Origin: Larix kaempferi
Lineage: Eukaryota; Streptophyta; Pinopsida; Pinales; Pinaceae
DNA length: 64,000 bases
Assembly: GCA_027924585.1 (NCBI GenBank)
Contig: BSBM01000602.1
Location: 7,625,501 to 7,689,500 of the forward strand
Reading direction: 5' to 3'
The position numbers and the translations under genes were made by a program. The notes under the pieces are model-generated. The model did no database searches and was not told where the DNA came from. It saw only the letters and a list, made by a program, of their open reading frames with translations. Below are positions 33,836 to 46,105 of the stretch, one piece after another (within the stretch, counting starts at the first letter, position 1; each line of letters begins with the position of its first letter).

Positions 33836-36666
33836 ATTAAATTATGGAAAGTATTTGAAAAAAATCCATGTTAGTTCATAAAATAAAATATTATGAAAAA
33901 TAATTAAAAATAGATGTTCATTTATAAAATAAAAACTTAAAACTTAAACCTACATTTATCAATCAAGAGAGTTTCTTGAATTTAGATTTAAAAAAAGAAA
34001 TACACCTCAAAAAATTGGATCCCTCTAGATGTTTGATAAATACGGTTGTAAGATAAACCTACACTGATATTTATAAAAACATAAAAATAAAAATATTTTA
34101 CATTATAATATTACAAATAATAATAAAATAAAATGGACATTCATGTGAATGCGTTGATATTGAAAATGGTGATATGTGGACATTACTATTCGAAACTGTA
34201 CTCAAGAGCCAATGCCATATGTTTTAATGAAATTGTTTCCATATTTGTCTAGAGGGAGCAACATTCTCATTGTTATAAAGTGCACTTTGATATGTGTAAT
34301 TAACTCACTAAGGTCATGTGTAATTAACTCAATGAACTCAATGAGGTTAGTGAAAAACAAATTAAAAGGAGGTTAGTGAAAAACAAATTAAAAACCATAG
34401 ATTGTTGTTGATTTGAAAGTCCTTACTTACCCAATCAAGATTTGTTCGTTTGCTTTATTAACAGGATTCAATCATGATATTGCCACCTATCCTTAGAGGG
34501 CATGGATTACCATCATAATTTATTTTGATAAATAGTAGTAAAGGGATGGTTTCTATATCTATGTTGGTTTTAAATATTGAATTATAAGTTTATTCTAAGA
34601 TGTCATAAAAAGAGGTTGAATTAAGGATAACATGTGTATGGGATATTTTTATGATTTTAAAGGATAAAAATAATTTGAATATGTCTGGGTTTAGGGAAAA
34701 CTATCAATAATAAGATGAAGGCATTAACAATTTATAGAGGACTAAATTTGTTAAAATAAAATGGTGCAACACATATAACAACCATTGGAGACTCATCCAC
34801 TATAATTCAATCTTTGGACTTTCAATCACCTCGATATTTTTTGTTTTTGTTTACATAGCCTTATTAAGAGGATCGTTGGCCTATTGCAACATTTTTCCTA
34901 TGCTTCTTGTTACCATGTGTTCATGAAATTAAACATTAAAGCCGATCTACAGATCAATATTGGTGCTAACTTGAATGAAGGATATTTGAGGATAAATGGG
35001 GGAACTCCTTATAGAACCTCATTACCTTAAGCTTAGTTCTCACATTGTATGGTGATTCCAAATGCTAATAAATGGCTCAAATGAATACCTCAACGAGACT
35101 GGCAATTACTTTAAATATTGCTCTTATTACTCTTCCCCAGAGTGGCATCAAGGGAGCTTAGGAAACATTCAATGGATGGGTGGAAATTTGTGTGTGGGTT
35201 TAATCGGAGTTGGTCCCATAAGCGCTTGTGGTTATATCAACTATATTTAGGTTGGTATCTTAGATTGCTAGTGTTGGGAGAGACACCTAGAATGTTGTTT
35301 ATAGCTTGGACTTGGTTAAGAACAACATTCTAAGGACAAGCTGCTTTGCAGGGAATGTTGTTTATTATATGGCAGGGACTAGCTGCTTTGCAGCTATTTC
35401 CTTTATTTATGCTAACTGCAAGGTGACAATTAACATAGTTTTATTTATGACAATTACCATAAAATGTATACATATAGTTTTATTTATGATAATTGAGAAC
35501 TTGTAGTTAATCACAAACAATATTTACTTATCTCCATAAAAATGTATACATATTGTTTTATTTATGACCATTAACATATTGTTGCATGATTTGTATATTA
35601 AAACACAGTAAAATCTCAATAAAAATGTATAAATCATGTTGTTGCATCATTTCTATATTAAAATACAATAAAATCTCAATAAAAATGTGTAAATCTAAAT
35701 GCTAGATTAGTAGTTAACTAAATTTGAACACAAATAGTAAATTTAGTATATCTTGCAAACGAAGGTCCAAAGGGCAAGGTTGATTTATTGCACCAAGACC
35801 ATTGACTATAATCTTGCAAAGGATACAAGTGGAGCAGACTAAAATGAGAAAGCAATAAGGCTTACTTGCACCGTAACAAAGGTTGAAAGCAATAAGGCTT
35901 ACTTGCACTGTACCAAAGGCCGAGAGATAAATTTTACTTGGTGCAGCCAACGTTTATCACTGGCAGAGTTCGTAGTAACGCCTAACCCCATAACCCTCGA
36001 CTCCACTGTTGTGTGATGTCAAAATGAAACAAAGGAAAAATCTTTACCCCATCACCGTGTCCGAGGATAGAGTGCCTTAGGGATGCAAACCAGATGATAA
36101 GGAACTAGATGATAGCGTAAAAACTCTACAAACCCCATAACCCTCCACTTCATTGCAACGTGATGTCAAAATGAAACAAAGATATGAGTGGTAGCTCACA
36201 TTCAATTTAATGTCGTGGCAGCATATTGTTGAGAGTTTAATGCAATGTACGAGTGGTTAATTAAATACATAAACTACAAGCATCAGGGAAATAAGATACA
36301 TTGACCTTAATGTACCGGTGGTTTATTAAATACATTAACTGGAATACTTCATGTCAATGACACAATAATAACAACAATAATATTTTAAGAATTTTTTTGT
36401 TTGTTTGTCATTATTAAAATTCATTTTTGGAATCTTTGTTAAAATTATGGTATTTAGATTAATAAAACTATTGTTTTTAATATAAAAATAGATTTAATGT
36501 CCTCATATCCTTATTATAACAAAATTGTGTAATATTAATATATGATATTTTCAATTCCATCAATTTAAGTGAATATTATCTTATTTTAAATTAAAATAAT
36601 TTATATACCTTTTCATTTTTTCATTAACGGAAAAAGATAAATCCATGTTATGAAAACATAAATTAT

Positions 36667-36804
36667 ATTTGGGGTCCTAGTTTTGGTTGGGTGGCTGGGG
36701 CATTCCGCTGTGGCCGTCCCCACTCAGGATCGACCCCAGATCAGTGGCATCGAGGCGCCCTCGCCCACAAAGCGTGTGTGAGTTCTTTTACCATCGTGAA
36801 AAAA
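36667..36804 (+). mobile_element. SINE with target duplication, unit 2
   Basis: Same 138-bp body as at 33583, with flanks at 36652-36666 and 36805-36819. It came with the 3.1-kb duplication and is not a second insertion. Confidence 0.75.
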
Positions 36805-38198
36805 GAAAACATAATTTATTGCACCAAGTGAAACGAGGTGCTCTACAGTCCAGTATGGGGGAGATGTTGTAATGTGTATGTGTAGCGTTACATTGTGATG
36901 TCGGCTCATAAAATAAAAAATTAATTTATGGAAAGTATTTGAAAAAAATCCATGTTGGTTCATAAAATAAAATATTATGAAAAGTAATTAAAAAATAGAT
37001 GTTCGTCTATAAAATAAAAACTTAAATCTTAAACCCAGATTTATCAATCAAGAGAGCTTATTGAGTTTAGAATTTTTAAAAGAAATACACCTCAAAAAAT
37101 TGGATCCCTTTAGATATTTGATAAACATGGATGTAAGATAAACCTACACTGATATTTATAAAAACATAAAAATAAAAATATTTTACATTATAATATTACA
37201 AATAATATTACAAATAGTAATAAAATAAAGTGGACATTCATGTGAATGCGTTGATATTGAAAATGGTAATAAGTGGACATTACTATTCGAAACCGTACTC
37301 AAGAGCCAATGCCATATGTTTTAATGAAATTGTTTCCATATTTGTCTAATGAAATTGTTTCCATATTTGTCTAGAGGGAGCAACATTCTCATTGTTATAA
37401 AGTGCACTTTGATATGTGTAATTAACTCACTAAGGTTAGTGAAAAACAAATTAAAAGGAGGTTAGTGAAAAATAAATTAAAACCCTTAGATTGTTGTTGA
37501 TTTGAAAGTCCTTACTTACCCAGTCAAGATTTGTTCTTTTGCTTTATTAACAAGATTCAACCATGATATTGCCACCTATCCTTAGAGGGCATGGATTACC
37601 ATTATTTTGATAAATAATAGTAAAGGGATGGTTTCTATATCTATGTTGGTTTTAAAGATTAAATTATAAGTTTATTCTAAGATGTCATAAAAAGAGGTTG
37701 AATTAAGGATAACATGTATATGGGATTTTTTTATGATTTTAAAGGATAAAAATAATTAGAATATGTCTGGGTTTAGGGAAAACTATCAACAATAAGATGA
37801 AGGCATTAACAATTTATAGAGGACTAAATTTGTTAAAATAAAATGGTACAACACATATAACAACCATTGGAGACTCATCCACTATAATTCAATCTTTGGA
37901 CTTTCAATCACCTCGATATTTTTTGTTTTTGTTTACATAGCCTTATTAAGAAGATCGTTAGCCTATTGCAACATTTTGCCTATGTTTCTTGTTACCATGT
38001 GTTCATGAAATTAAACATTAAAGTCGATCTACAGATCAATATTGGTGCTACTTTGAATGAAGGATATTTGAGGATAAATGGGGGAACTCCTTATAGAACG
38101 TCATTACCTTAGGCTTAATTCTCACATTGTATGGTGATTCCAAATGCTAATAAATGGCTCGAATGAATACCTCAACGAGACTGGCAATTACTTTAAAT

Positions 38199-38595
38199 TA
38201 TTATATTCATCATAAATATACCATCATATAATATAAAATAAAATTTCAATATAAAAATATAATTTTAAATTATTATATTTATCATAAATATACCATCATA
38301 TAAATATAACATCATATAATATAAAATAAAATTTCAATATAAAGAATATAATTTTGAATTATTATATACATCATAAATATAACATCACATAATTTTGAAT
38401 TATTATATACCTCATAAATATAACATCACAACTAGTCATAATACATAATACCAATAATATATACATATATTGATAATCATATAATGCAAAATAAAATTTC
38501 AATATAAAATTTTAATTTTGGATTATTATATACATTATAAATATAACATCAAATCTAGTTATAAGACATGATATCAATAATATATACATACACTG
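38199..38595. repeat. AT-rich tandem array
   Basis: About five units of 40-125 bp built from AATTATTATATNCATCATAA, ATATAACATCA and AAAATAAAATTTCAATATAA. It abuts the end of the 3.1-kb duplication exactly, so the array may have served as its breakpoint. Confidence 0.8.
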
Positions 38596-39396
38596 GGTGT
38601 TTATGGTAAAAATTATCTGGCAAAGGTTTGATTATGCAGAAGGTAAATCTATATCACAATTATTGGAAGGTGGTATAATTCTGCTATAGCCATGTAGTAT
38701 AACCTTGTCCTTCCACAAGGAGTATAACCACATGGTGTGTCATTCCACATAAGTATAACCATATGGGTTGCCCAATATTATTCCACATGGCAATTGGCAT
38801 TGATATCCACCATTAAAATATGATGACCTACCTATATTTAACCTTAACCTTTTTTTAGTGAGTTGACCTTTATAGCCTTATAACACCCTTTACTTCCTTT
38901 TTAGAAACTAATGCGAACATTGTCCTCTATCAACAAAGTTTTTCTTAAAAAAAAAACTAAACCAACACAAACATTTAAAGAAATTCCATCGAAACCAAAT
39001 GGAATCTTCCTCTTAGGCATGAGGCTAAACTACAAATGGGGTAGTATCTAGTGTCATGCATATGACTAAGGCTAGATGCTATGTGGTCTCACAATTGTAA
39101 CTTCAACAATGTCAATAAGGGACATTGATTTTTTTGCAAAGATTATCTAGGGAGATTGATTTTCTTGTAAATACTATCTAGGTTGAAATTGCTTTTTGAT
39201 ATTGGAGTATGACCTATAATTGCTTTTGATTAACTAAGAGCTTATCTTCCTTGAATGTCAAGAAATAGGGTAATGACCCCAACCCTAGAAGCATCTCACA
39301 CACCTATGATGTAACTGCATGTTGAGGTCTTGAAATTATATCAACAAATGCTAAGCTGATAGCCCAACTAGTTTCTAGTTTAAGTTTATGGCGATG
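38596..39396. other. Spacer, no gene seen
   Basis: Mixed composition with repeated TATAACCATATGG-like words near 38700-38770. No ORF supported. Confidence 0.45.
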
Positions 39397-39796
39397 GCTA
39401 AGTTCAACGTTAAATATTGTTTATTTATCCAAAACAACTTGAAAAAACTCATTTTCATTAGAATCCGAAGCGAAAAAAACCAAATCTATCATAGTTCTAG
39501 TCTGTTTTTGCATTTTTCAAAGTTCCGTATCACTCTTGAGACCTTCAAACCCCCGAGGCATAGAGGAACTGTCCCTTGGAACTCTGATATATGGAACTAT
39601 GCCAAACACCGAAGAAAACCGTTCCATTTTCAATAACTTTTATTCCGAGCCAAGTTCAACGAGGAAATGAATCTTCTCACAACTCCGTGGTTCGATGGAG
39701 GTCAACCCTCTCACCCGTTTAATAATTTCCCAACTAGCAGGACCCATTGCATAAAGTCATATTATTAGCAATGGTCGTTTACTTTGATCACATTCA

Positions 39797-39969
39797 ATGG
39801 CTTCCAGGCTTCCTTCGAGGCTCTATCTGAGCTCTCCATACTGCATGGTTCTCTCTATTGCATTGACCAGTTTTTTCTTTGCAGTGAGCTGTATCGTTAT
39901 AACATCTACCGAGGGAAAGAGGACGGCATCAGTGGGGATCCACAGGCTTATTCAGAAAGCTACAACACG
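39797..39969 (+). CDS. Possible first exon of a host membrane protein
   Basis: From the ATG at 39797 there are 57 codons with a likely signal anchor (CMVLSIALTSFFFAVSCIVI, residues 16-35), preceded by LPSRLYLSS and followed by a basic, soluble stretch to LIQKATT. It ends at ACG|GTATGT, a good plant 5' splice site, in phase 2. Sequence from about 39450 to 39970 is richer in G+C than its surroundings. I do not recognise the family and could not find a following exon in phase, so this could be a gene fragment or chance. An overlapping frame (39784-40212) is open further but reads less like protein. Confidence 0.3.
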
Positions 39970-40639
39970 GTATGTTTTATATGGATGTGCTATATCTGTT
40001 TGGATGTGCTACGGTTTCATATTAAAATTCATCCAGAATTTATCTGCTCTTGCATTTGTATAATCATGAGGAGATGCTTGATCTTGCTCATTTGGGTATT
40101 AATAAGTTTATGTGTGTGTTCATATATATACACACACGCGAGTGGGTGTGTTGGGGGCGGCTTGTCTGTGGATTGTTCATATTTGATTCAACTATATAGG
40201 AAGTGCTCCTGAAATATCAATTTTTGTAATGGTTGGGCAAACTGGTTTGATTGCTTGAAATGAATGCTTCCAAACGATATTCATGAACTTAACATAACAC
40301 AGAAAGACTTGGTTTGATTACTTGAATGCATGGTGGCAATTGATGCTTATGAACTTAATATAGCACATAAAGACCTTGCTAGTTAGACGTATTTAAAACC
40401 AGCAATTTGACCCTTTACCTCATTTACCAAGTAAAAAACTCCTGGATGGTAGGTCCTCTCACATCTTTCGCTGCATCCTCTTTTGTTACAGTACTAACAT
40501 CATTCGATTGTTGTCCGTGTTAAGTCCTTGGCTTTGTGATCAGTCTACTCATGGGCAGACTTGCGGATGCCTGGGGATATCCAATCCCACTATCACGAGT
40601 TTGTAGGATATAGCCAATATGCTACCATGTTAATATCAG

Positions 40640-40897
40640 TTAACCCAACATAACTGCAACTTAGCCTAAAACAGGGTTAGACCCCGCCCGTGTCCTACTC
40701 GGTTTTCCCAAGAAAAACCTTGTGGGGAAACTTCCAGGCACTTCCGTGAATTTCATACTCAATGTAAGCCTCTCGGTGCTGATTCTGGTGGGTCAGGGAC
40801 TTGAGTGACTCATGAAATAGATGCAGTCAGCCCAGAGACCAAATCGAGGACTTTGTATGAAGCTCAAAACACTAAACCACTCGAGCTAGCCCACCAA
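40640..40897 (-). mobile_element. tRNA-derived SINE-like piece
   Basis: On the minus strand from 40897 it reads GGTGGGCTAGCTCGAGTGG, a close A-box, then about 40 bases later GTCCTCGATTTGG as a weak B-box, followed by a unique body to about 40640. Target duplications were not confirmed. Confidence 0.5.
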
Positions 40898-42127
40898 GCT
40901 ATATCTGTGTCCTATTCTTATCCAAGAACCACTCTAACTTACAAAGTGCTGCAATGCTTTTAGGATGGCTGTTGCTCACAGAAATAGTCATATTTATGTG
41001 GAACAAAATCCTCAATAAAGGATATGCCACTGTAATGTAGTAATCTTACGCCACTGTACTATCGTAATCTTGTATTTGAGAAAGCATCACAAAGACAGCG
41101 ATCATAGGAAACGGGACAAAGATAGCGATCAGGAGCAAGGTGAAGGGACAAATGAATTTACACCTGGGTGTAGATTGTACATTTCTGCGTGGGGCCAATG
41201 TTGTGGAAGAAAGCAGCCTGCATCTTGGTTTCACTTTAGAGGGACAATGATGAGCTTTAGGAATATATGTACATACTACAAACTCATTGCCATGAAATAG
41301 TTCTTCTGAATTCTAAGTATCATCCACTGACACCATGAAATATTCTGATCATATAAACTAAGAGCATGCCAGTATTAGTATTTTGAATTATTCACTACTC
41401 ATTAGGAGTAGGGCTACTGACAGATTGCCTAAAGAAGTATGCCATGAAATTTTAGTTGATTATTTAATTGGTTGCCAACCTGACCAGGAATGGTTCATTT
41501 AGCTAAACTGTAAATTTGATCTGATTCGATTAATGTGGCTTTTAACTTTATGAATAATGAAAATGCTTTTGTTGGACAAACTGCGCAGCGTGGTGATAAT
41601 AGATAATCCTGGGCAACCGAAATAAGTTGTATAGGCCTCTTCTATCTGTCCTTATGGGTATGGGTCTAAGATAATTGTTAAGTTGTTCATTTTGCCAGCG
41701 ACAGGCAACAGTTTTATTCTCATCTTACGTCTGTTTGGGAGCGTTATAGTATTAGACAAGTTGGTCACTGTCATTGCCATATTTTTTGGGTTTGATCCTT
41801 AGGTGTCTTTGATAGTATTGATTCCCCTACATCCAAGACTACTCATGTTGAGGAAGATTCAAGCAAAAATCACCGTCAGCCAAAAATTGTCCTTCTTCAA
41901 GGACATACACTGTTTCATTCTTCTAGATTTGTGGAGGTCCATCATTGTTGGGGTTGGTGCTCTCTACTTTCATCATGCTGAATTAGAAAGTATTTGTTCA
42001 CTATGTAGGTACTTTGATTATCTGATCTAATAGTAGGTTCACATGTGTTTTCATGTTCAGTGCCTGATCTTTCCATATGCTGCTTTCATAGGGATTCTGA
42101 GCCATATCTCAATCTGGCCTCATTGTT
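40898..42127. other. Spacer with possible coding scraps
   Basis: After CCTTAG at 41798-41803 a frame reads FDSIDSPTSKTTHVEEDSS and on to LFHSSRFVE near 41930, which looks like coding sequence but is out of phase with the exon at 39797. A second charged frame lies at 41070-41300. Nothing is firm. Confidence 0.3.
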
Positions 42128-42339
42128 TTTTTTTTAACAAAAATGGATAGATATATTAAAAAATAAAAAATTGCCGTGACTAAAAGCCAGGATCGACAGA
42201 ATACAACTCTTTTTCTTTGAATCGAAAGTATAATTCTTCTAAATGAAACTGTTAATCCATCTTTGCTCGTTTTGTTGTCCTTGCGAAGAAGGATTAGCAG
42301 GCATTGGGGATGCCCCAACACTAAATATGGTTTGGGCAT
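42128..42339 (-). mobile_element. LINE 3' end fragment
   Basis: A run of T at about 42125-42134 followed by AACAAAAATGGATAGA matches the start of the LINE insertion at 55861 (TTTTTAACCAAAATGGATAG). On the minus strand this is a 3' end with poly(A). Only about 210 bases remain, with no recognisable domain. Confidence 0.5.
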
Positions 42340-42539
42340 AAATGAAAACTATTTTTCTGGGTTTATTTTTCTCTCACGGAACTGAAAACTATTGGCATGG
42401 CGTTTTTCTTTCATTTTTCTGGGTTCACTTTTTGTTATTTTATATTCATTTTTTCTCATGAAATTGAAAACTATTGGCATGGCATTTTTCTAATCTTCTT
42501 TGTATTTCACTCTGTAGGGTTTGTAGCGTTTCATAGGGT
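42340..42539. repeat. Short imperfect duplication
   Basis: GAAAACTATTGGCATGGC.TTTTTC occurs twice, near 42385 and 42466. Noncoding. Confidence 0.6.
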
Positions 42540-43830
42540 TTCATGCCGAAGGAATTTCATGTTAACGAAGATTGTCTAAGGAATTCCGAAGGCTTGCTGA
42601 AGGAATTCCATGTTAACGAAGATTGTCTAAGGAATTCCGAAGGCTTGCCGAAGGAATTCCATGTTAAGGAAGGGTTTCTTTTCAGCTTTGATCAGCTAAC
42701 TAAGATTGTCGTAGAGAAGAAATAATAATAAAATATCTACTCATTCTAACAAAATAATACAAGATAATAATAAAATATTTAGCCATTCTAACAAAATAAT
42801 ACATGATTCCTTTCGTGTTAGTACTTACCTGGTCAACACTAGCCAACCGTAAAACCTCTTCCTTTGATGGGTCTGTCCTAGCTGCCCTCCTCAAATGGAA
42901 CAGTGATTATTTTTTAGATGCAAATGGCACAGTGATTATTTCTTATTAGCATTTTCGCTTCTTTCTTTCCTTGACTTTTTTTCACTTTAGTACAGGCATG
43001 GCTAGGTAGAAATTGTTAACTCATTTTTCTCTCATCATGTGATCATAACCATTTTAGATTCATTTTTTGGTTTCAGTGTGTTTTCTGGTTTCAGTCGGTA
43101 AGGTTTCATGTGGAAAGAATTACATGTTAACAGGTTCTCAACTTTGAGCTAACAAAAGAGGATCGTTTTCAGCTTTGAGTCAAGGGAGACAACTGTAAAA
43201 TTAAAACAACAGTGATTCTAGGCATTCCATGTTAATAGGTTATCAGCTTGGAACAACAAGAATTCCAACATGTAAAAATAAAACAACAGGAATTCCATGT
43301 TAACAGGTTCTCAGCTTTGAACTAATGGAAATGGAAAAGGTTATCAGGTTCTCAGCTTTGAACCAATGGAAACAGAAATTCCAGGTTATCAGGTTATCAG
43401 GAATTCCAGGTTAACAGGTTATCAGGTTCTCAACTTTGAACCAACGGAACAGGTTATCAGGTTCTCAGCTTTGAACCAACGGAAACAGAAATTCCAAGTT
43501 ATTAGGAATTCCATGTCAAGAGGTTATCAGCTTTGAACCAACGAAACAGGTTATCAGGAATTCCAGGTTATCAGGTTAACAAGTTATAAGGAATTCCAGG
43601 TTATCAGGTTAACAAGTTATAAGGAATTCCAGGTTATCAGGTTCTCAGGAATTCTAGGTTATCAAGTTCTCAACTTTGAACCAATGGAAACGGAAAAAGA
43701 TAGTTTTCAGCTTTGTGCGAACGAAGATTTGTTTCAAAGAATAAATAATATCAAAATATGTAATCATTCCAACAAAATAATGATACAAGATTCCATTGAT
43801 GTTAGCACCTACGTGGGCACCTATCTGGCC
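42540..43830. repeat. GGAATTCC-rich degenerate tandem array
   Basis: Words such as GGAATTCCATGTTAAC, CAGGTTATCAGG and TCAGCTTTGAACCAACGGAA recur many times in changing order. An AACAAAATAATAC-containing block of about 47 bp occurs twice at 42725-42805 and again near 43740-43800. There is no coding potential. It looks like an unstable satellite grown by repeated slippage on several scales. Confidence 0.8.
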
Positions 43831-44104
43831 TCATTGTAATGGTTTATCTAGTTCTATATTTATAACTTATTTTGTCTAATATCGTCTTACAAATTGTCAT
43901 GAATTTTGTTCTTGGAACAAATGTACAATTCGTTATGTTGAGGCGGAACGATAAAGGCACAACATTGATGCCATTTGTCTGTTTGTATAGTGTGGAGTTT
44001 TTACGCTGTAGGTTATTTAAGTTATACAATCATCAACTAATAAATAGTCAAGTTTGTTGTTGTTTCTGATATCACTATAACAAATTTGAAATTAGCCCGT
44101 CTAT
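43831..44104. other. Spacer
   Basis: A 65-codon frame (43872-44069) is present but carries no recognisable domain. Confidence 0.4.
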
Positions 44105-44109
44105 CCTGC

Positions 44110-44658
44110 TATTAATGTATATGTAACTTCACAATGTATTTCATAAATGTATATTGTATCCCTATATAGAGGTTATTATTCCTCTGTACGGAAGTGTCAT
44201 CATTTGTATTTACAAGTGTCGCAAGTGTCGTAACTTATACAAGAGGGGTTATTAGACCACCAAGTGTGGGGTCGGCCCTAAGTTGGGTTACCATGGGTTA
44301 TTAGACTCTCCTAGAGAAGTCGGCCCTGTTAGGTTCTTAGGCAACTCGAGTTGTGTATAAATAGAGTGAGGGTGTCTCTCTATGTCATCATTCACTTACT
44401 CATCTATCTCTCACTTGAGTGATGCGCACTAGTGGAGGAGGAGAAGCTACTAATGAGTCTATCTCTTGTACTTGGGTTTTGTATCATTGCTCTTTCTATC
44501 TCTGTGGAAGTTGCTGGGTTTTTCACCTTCTTCGTTTTCCGCAAGGAAACTCTATGTCTATTGTCTCTTGTGCTTGTCTCTTATGATTGATATGTTGTGC
44601 TTGTTATTCTCTCAGATAAGATCCTAGATCATATTGAATTAATGCTCAAAATCTAACA
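44110..44658 (+). repeat. Copia 5' LTR
   Basis: 549 bp, starting TATTAATG where the 3' LTR has TGTTGATG, so the conserved first TG has mutated to TA. It ends CTAACA. It has 31 bp more than the 3' LTR, near 44200-44230 (an AAGTGTCGCAAGTGTCG-type slippage). Confidence 0.95.
44356..44364 (+). promoter_or_regulatory. TATA box in Copia 5' LTR
   Basis: TATAAATAG, about 300 bases before the LTR end, is the likely promoter of the element RNA. The same box is conserved in the 3' LTR. Confidence 0.75.
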
Positions 44659-44670
44659 TGGTATCAGAGC
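44659..44670 (+). other. Primer-binding site, tRNA-iMet
   Basis: TGGTATCAGAGC directly abuts the LTR end. Confidence 0.95.
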
Positions 44671-45364
44671 TAACCCGAGAAGAAGACACTATGCACCTGC
44701 GGAAGCTAGGGCTTCTTGATTTTTGGGTTTCTTTCCACAGATCTTCAAAGACAGGAGGCTAGATTGACTCTCCTGGCAAGGGCGCATCTTTCCGTCGAAA
44801 CAGAATCCAATTATGAGCATTTTCAGTTTTGACTTAATCTCTGCTACGGGGAAATTAGGGCTTCGGAGAAAGTTGGAATTTTTGTAATATGAGTCCATGG
44901 CTCGATGCTCCTCTAAACAATCGAAATTTAGAGACCAAGATCGAACATTTTGGTTGGGCATAAGGTCGGGCTTGATCAAACCCTAGATCGGGATTTTGAT
45001 CGGAAAGATGGAAAATTAGGGGTTCTGCAAAAGTTGGAACTTTTGAAATCTGAGACCACGACTATCTGCTCCTCTGAAAAATCGAATTTTAGAGCTTTGG
45101 ATCGAACGTTTTGGTTGGGTGAAGCTCCGGGAAATTCAAACCCTAATTTAGGGTCCTCTCAAGTGAATATGGAAGTTTCAAAAGCAATTTTGAGGGGTGA
45201 AACTTTGCAAAATTCAAATTTTGAGTATGCCAGCTTGACCAGCGCAACAAGGCGCATCTTTTTAGGGTTTCTCTGACAAACCCTAATCTAGCTCTAGATC
45301 CAGTTCTCAGCAAATCAATTGGTAAGACCTAAATCTTTTATTTCCATTTGAGTTTCTCATTAAA
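44671..45364 (+). repeat. Copia leader with tandem duplication
   Basis: A segment of about 115 bp (AAAGTTGGAA, GCTCCTCTAAACAATCGAA, GATCGAACATTTTGGTTGGG) at 44850-44965 is repeated in diverged form at 45013-45125, and GGCGCATCTTT occurs near both ends. It lies between primer site and gag, the region that carries packaging signals in related elements. Confidence 0.75.
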
Positions 45365-46105
45365 ATGTCTCACCACACCAAGCTTGAGGATAAGCTTGAA
45401 GGGGCTGATAACTTTTGAGCATGGAAGTATAGGATTGGGTTAATCCTAGAGGAGAATGAGTTGGACACTTACATAAGCGATGAGGTTCTAGTTTTAAAGG
45501 GAGAAGAGGCTAAGACCTCACACAAGAAGAACTTGGTCAAAGCCAAGAGAATCATTGTTGATTCCATCAAAGACCATCTCATACCTCATGTGTCTTCCCT
45601 AAAGACACCTAAGGAGATGTTTGTCTCATTGATCTAGTTGTTTGATGGAAAGAACATAAATCAGAAGATGACTCTACGAAACCAATTGAAGGGGTAAAGC
45701 TCTAGAATGGAGAGACCATCCATTCCTACTTTTCTAAGGTCTCTCAAATCAAGGAACAACTTGAAGCTGTGGATGAAGTAGTGGAAAATGGAGAAATTGT
45801 AATGACCACTTCGAATGGCCTACCTAGGTCATGGGACTCCTTCATCCAAGGAATCTGTGCAAGAAAGAAATTGATCTCTTTTAGTAGACTGTGGGAGGTA
45901 TATTCACAAGAAGAAGCTAGGCTTGTGGCTCGAGAAGAAAAGATGGGGAATGAAGATCAAGCTATCACAGCACATACCAAGAAGAGTAAGAGGGAGCCAT
46001 CTCATAACAAGAGATCTTCACACCACCATCATCAGAGAGATAAGAAAGATCTGAGATGCTTTACATGTAATGAGAAGGGACACTTTTCCCTCAGATTGTC
46101 CTAAG
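45365..46105 (+). pseudogene. Copia gag
   Basis: The ATG at 45365 opens MSHHTKLEDKLEGADNF, then TGA (45416-45418) and, in the same frame, AWKYRIGLILEENELDTYI, typical of the Copia gag N-terminus (UBN2 type). Two more stops follow near 45635 and 45700, and a frame change before 45769. The last part (LPRSWDSFIQGICARKK, EVYSQEEARLVAREEK) leads to a zinc knuckle CFTCNEKGHF whose final Cys is put out of frame at about 46090; it is seen as DCPKN in the next frame, followed by a poly-Asn codon run. Confidence 0.85.

Larger units (their letters stand above)
32270..38198 (+). repeat. 3.1-kb tandem duplication
   Basis: Unit 1 spans about 32270-35365 and unit 2 about 35366-38198; the last 250 bp of unit 1 (35118-35365) are absent from unit 2. 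Both begin TATATGGCAGGGACTAG near 32277 and 35372, and share GAATACCTCAACGAGACTGG at the matching ends. Differences are scattered substitutions and small indels, for example an extra local duplication (TTGTTTCCATATTTGTCTA) in unit 2 near 37330. No LTR-type ends, primer site or ORF was found, so the units are noncoding. Confidence 0.92.

Noticed and set aside
35062-35506. Short plus-strand ORFs at the duplication junction
   Set aside because: Low complexity, not shared in frame between units, no domain.
32270-38198. The two 2.85-kb repeats as LTRs of one element
   Set aside because: No TG/CA ends, no primer site and only 250 bp between them; a tandem duplication fits better.
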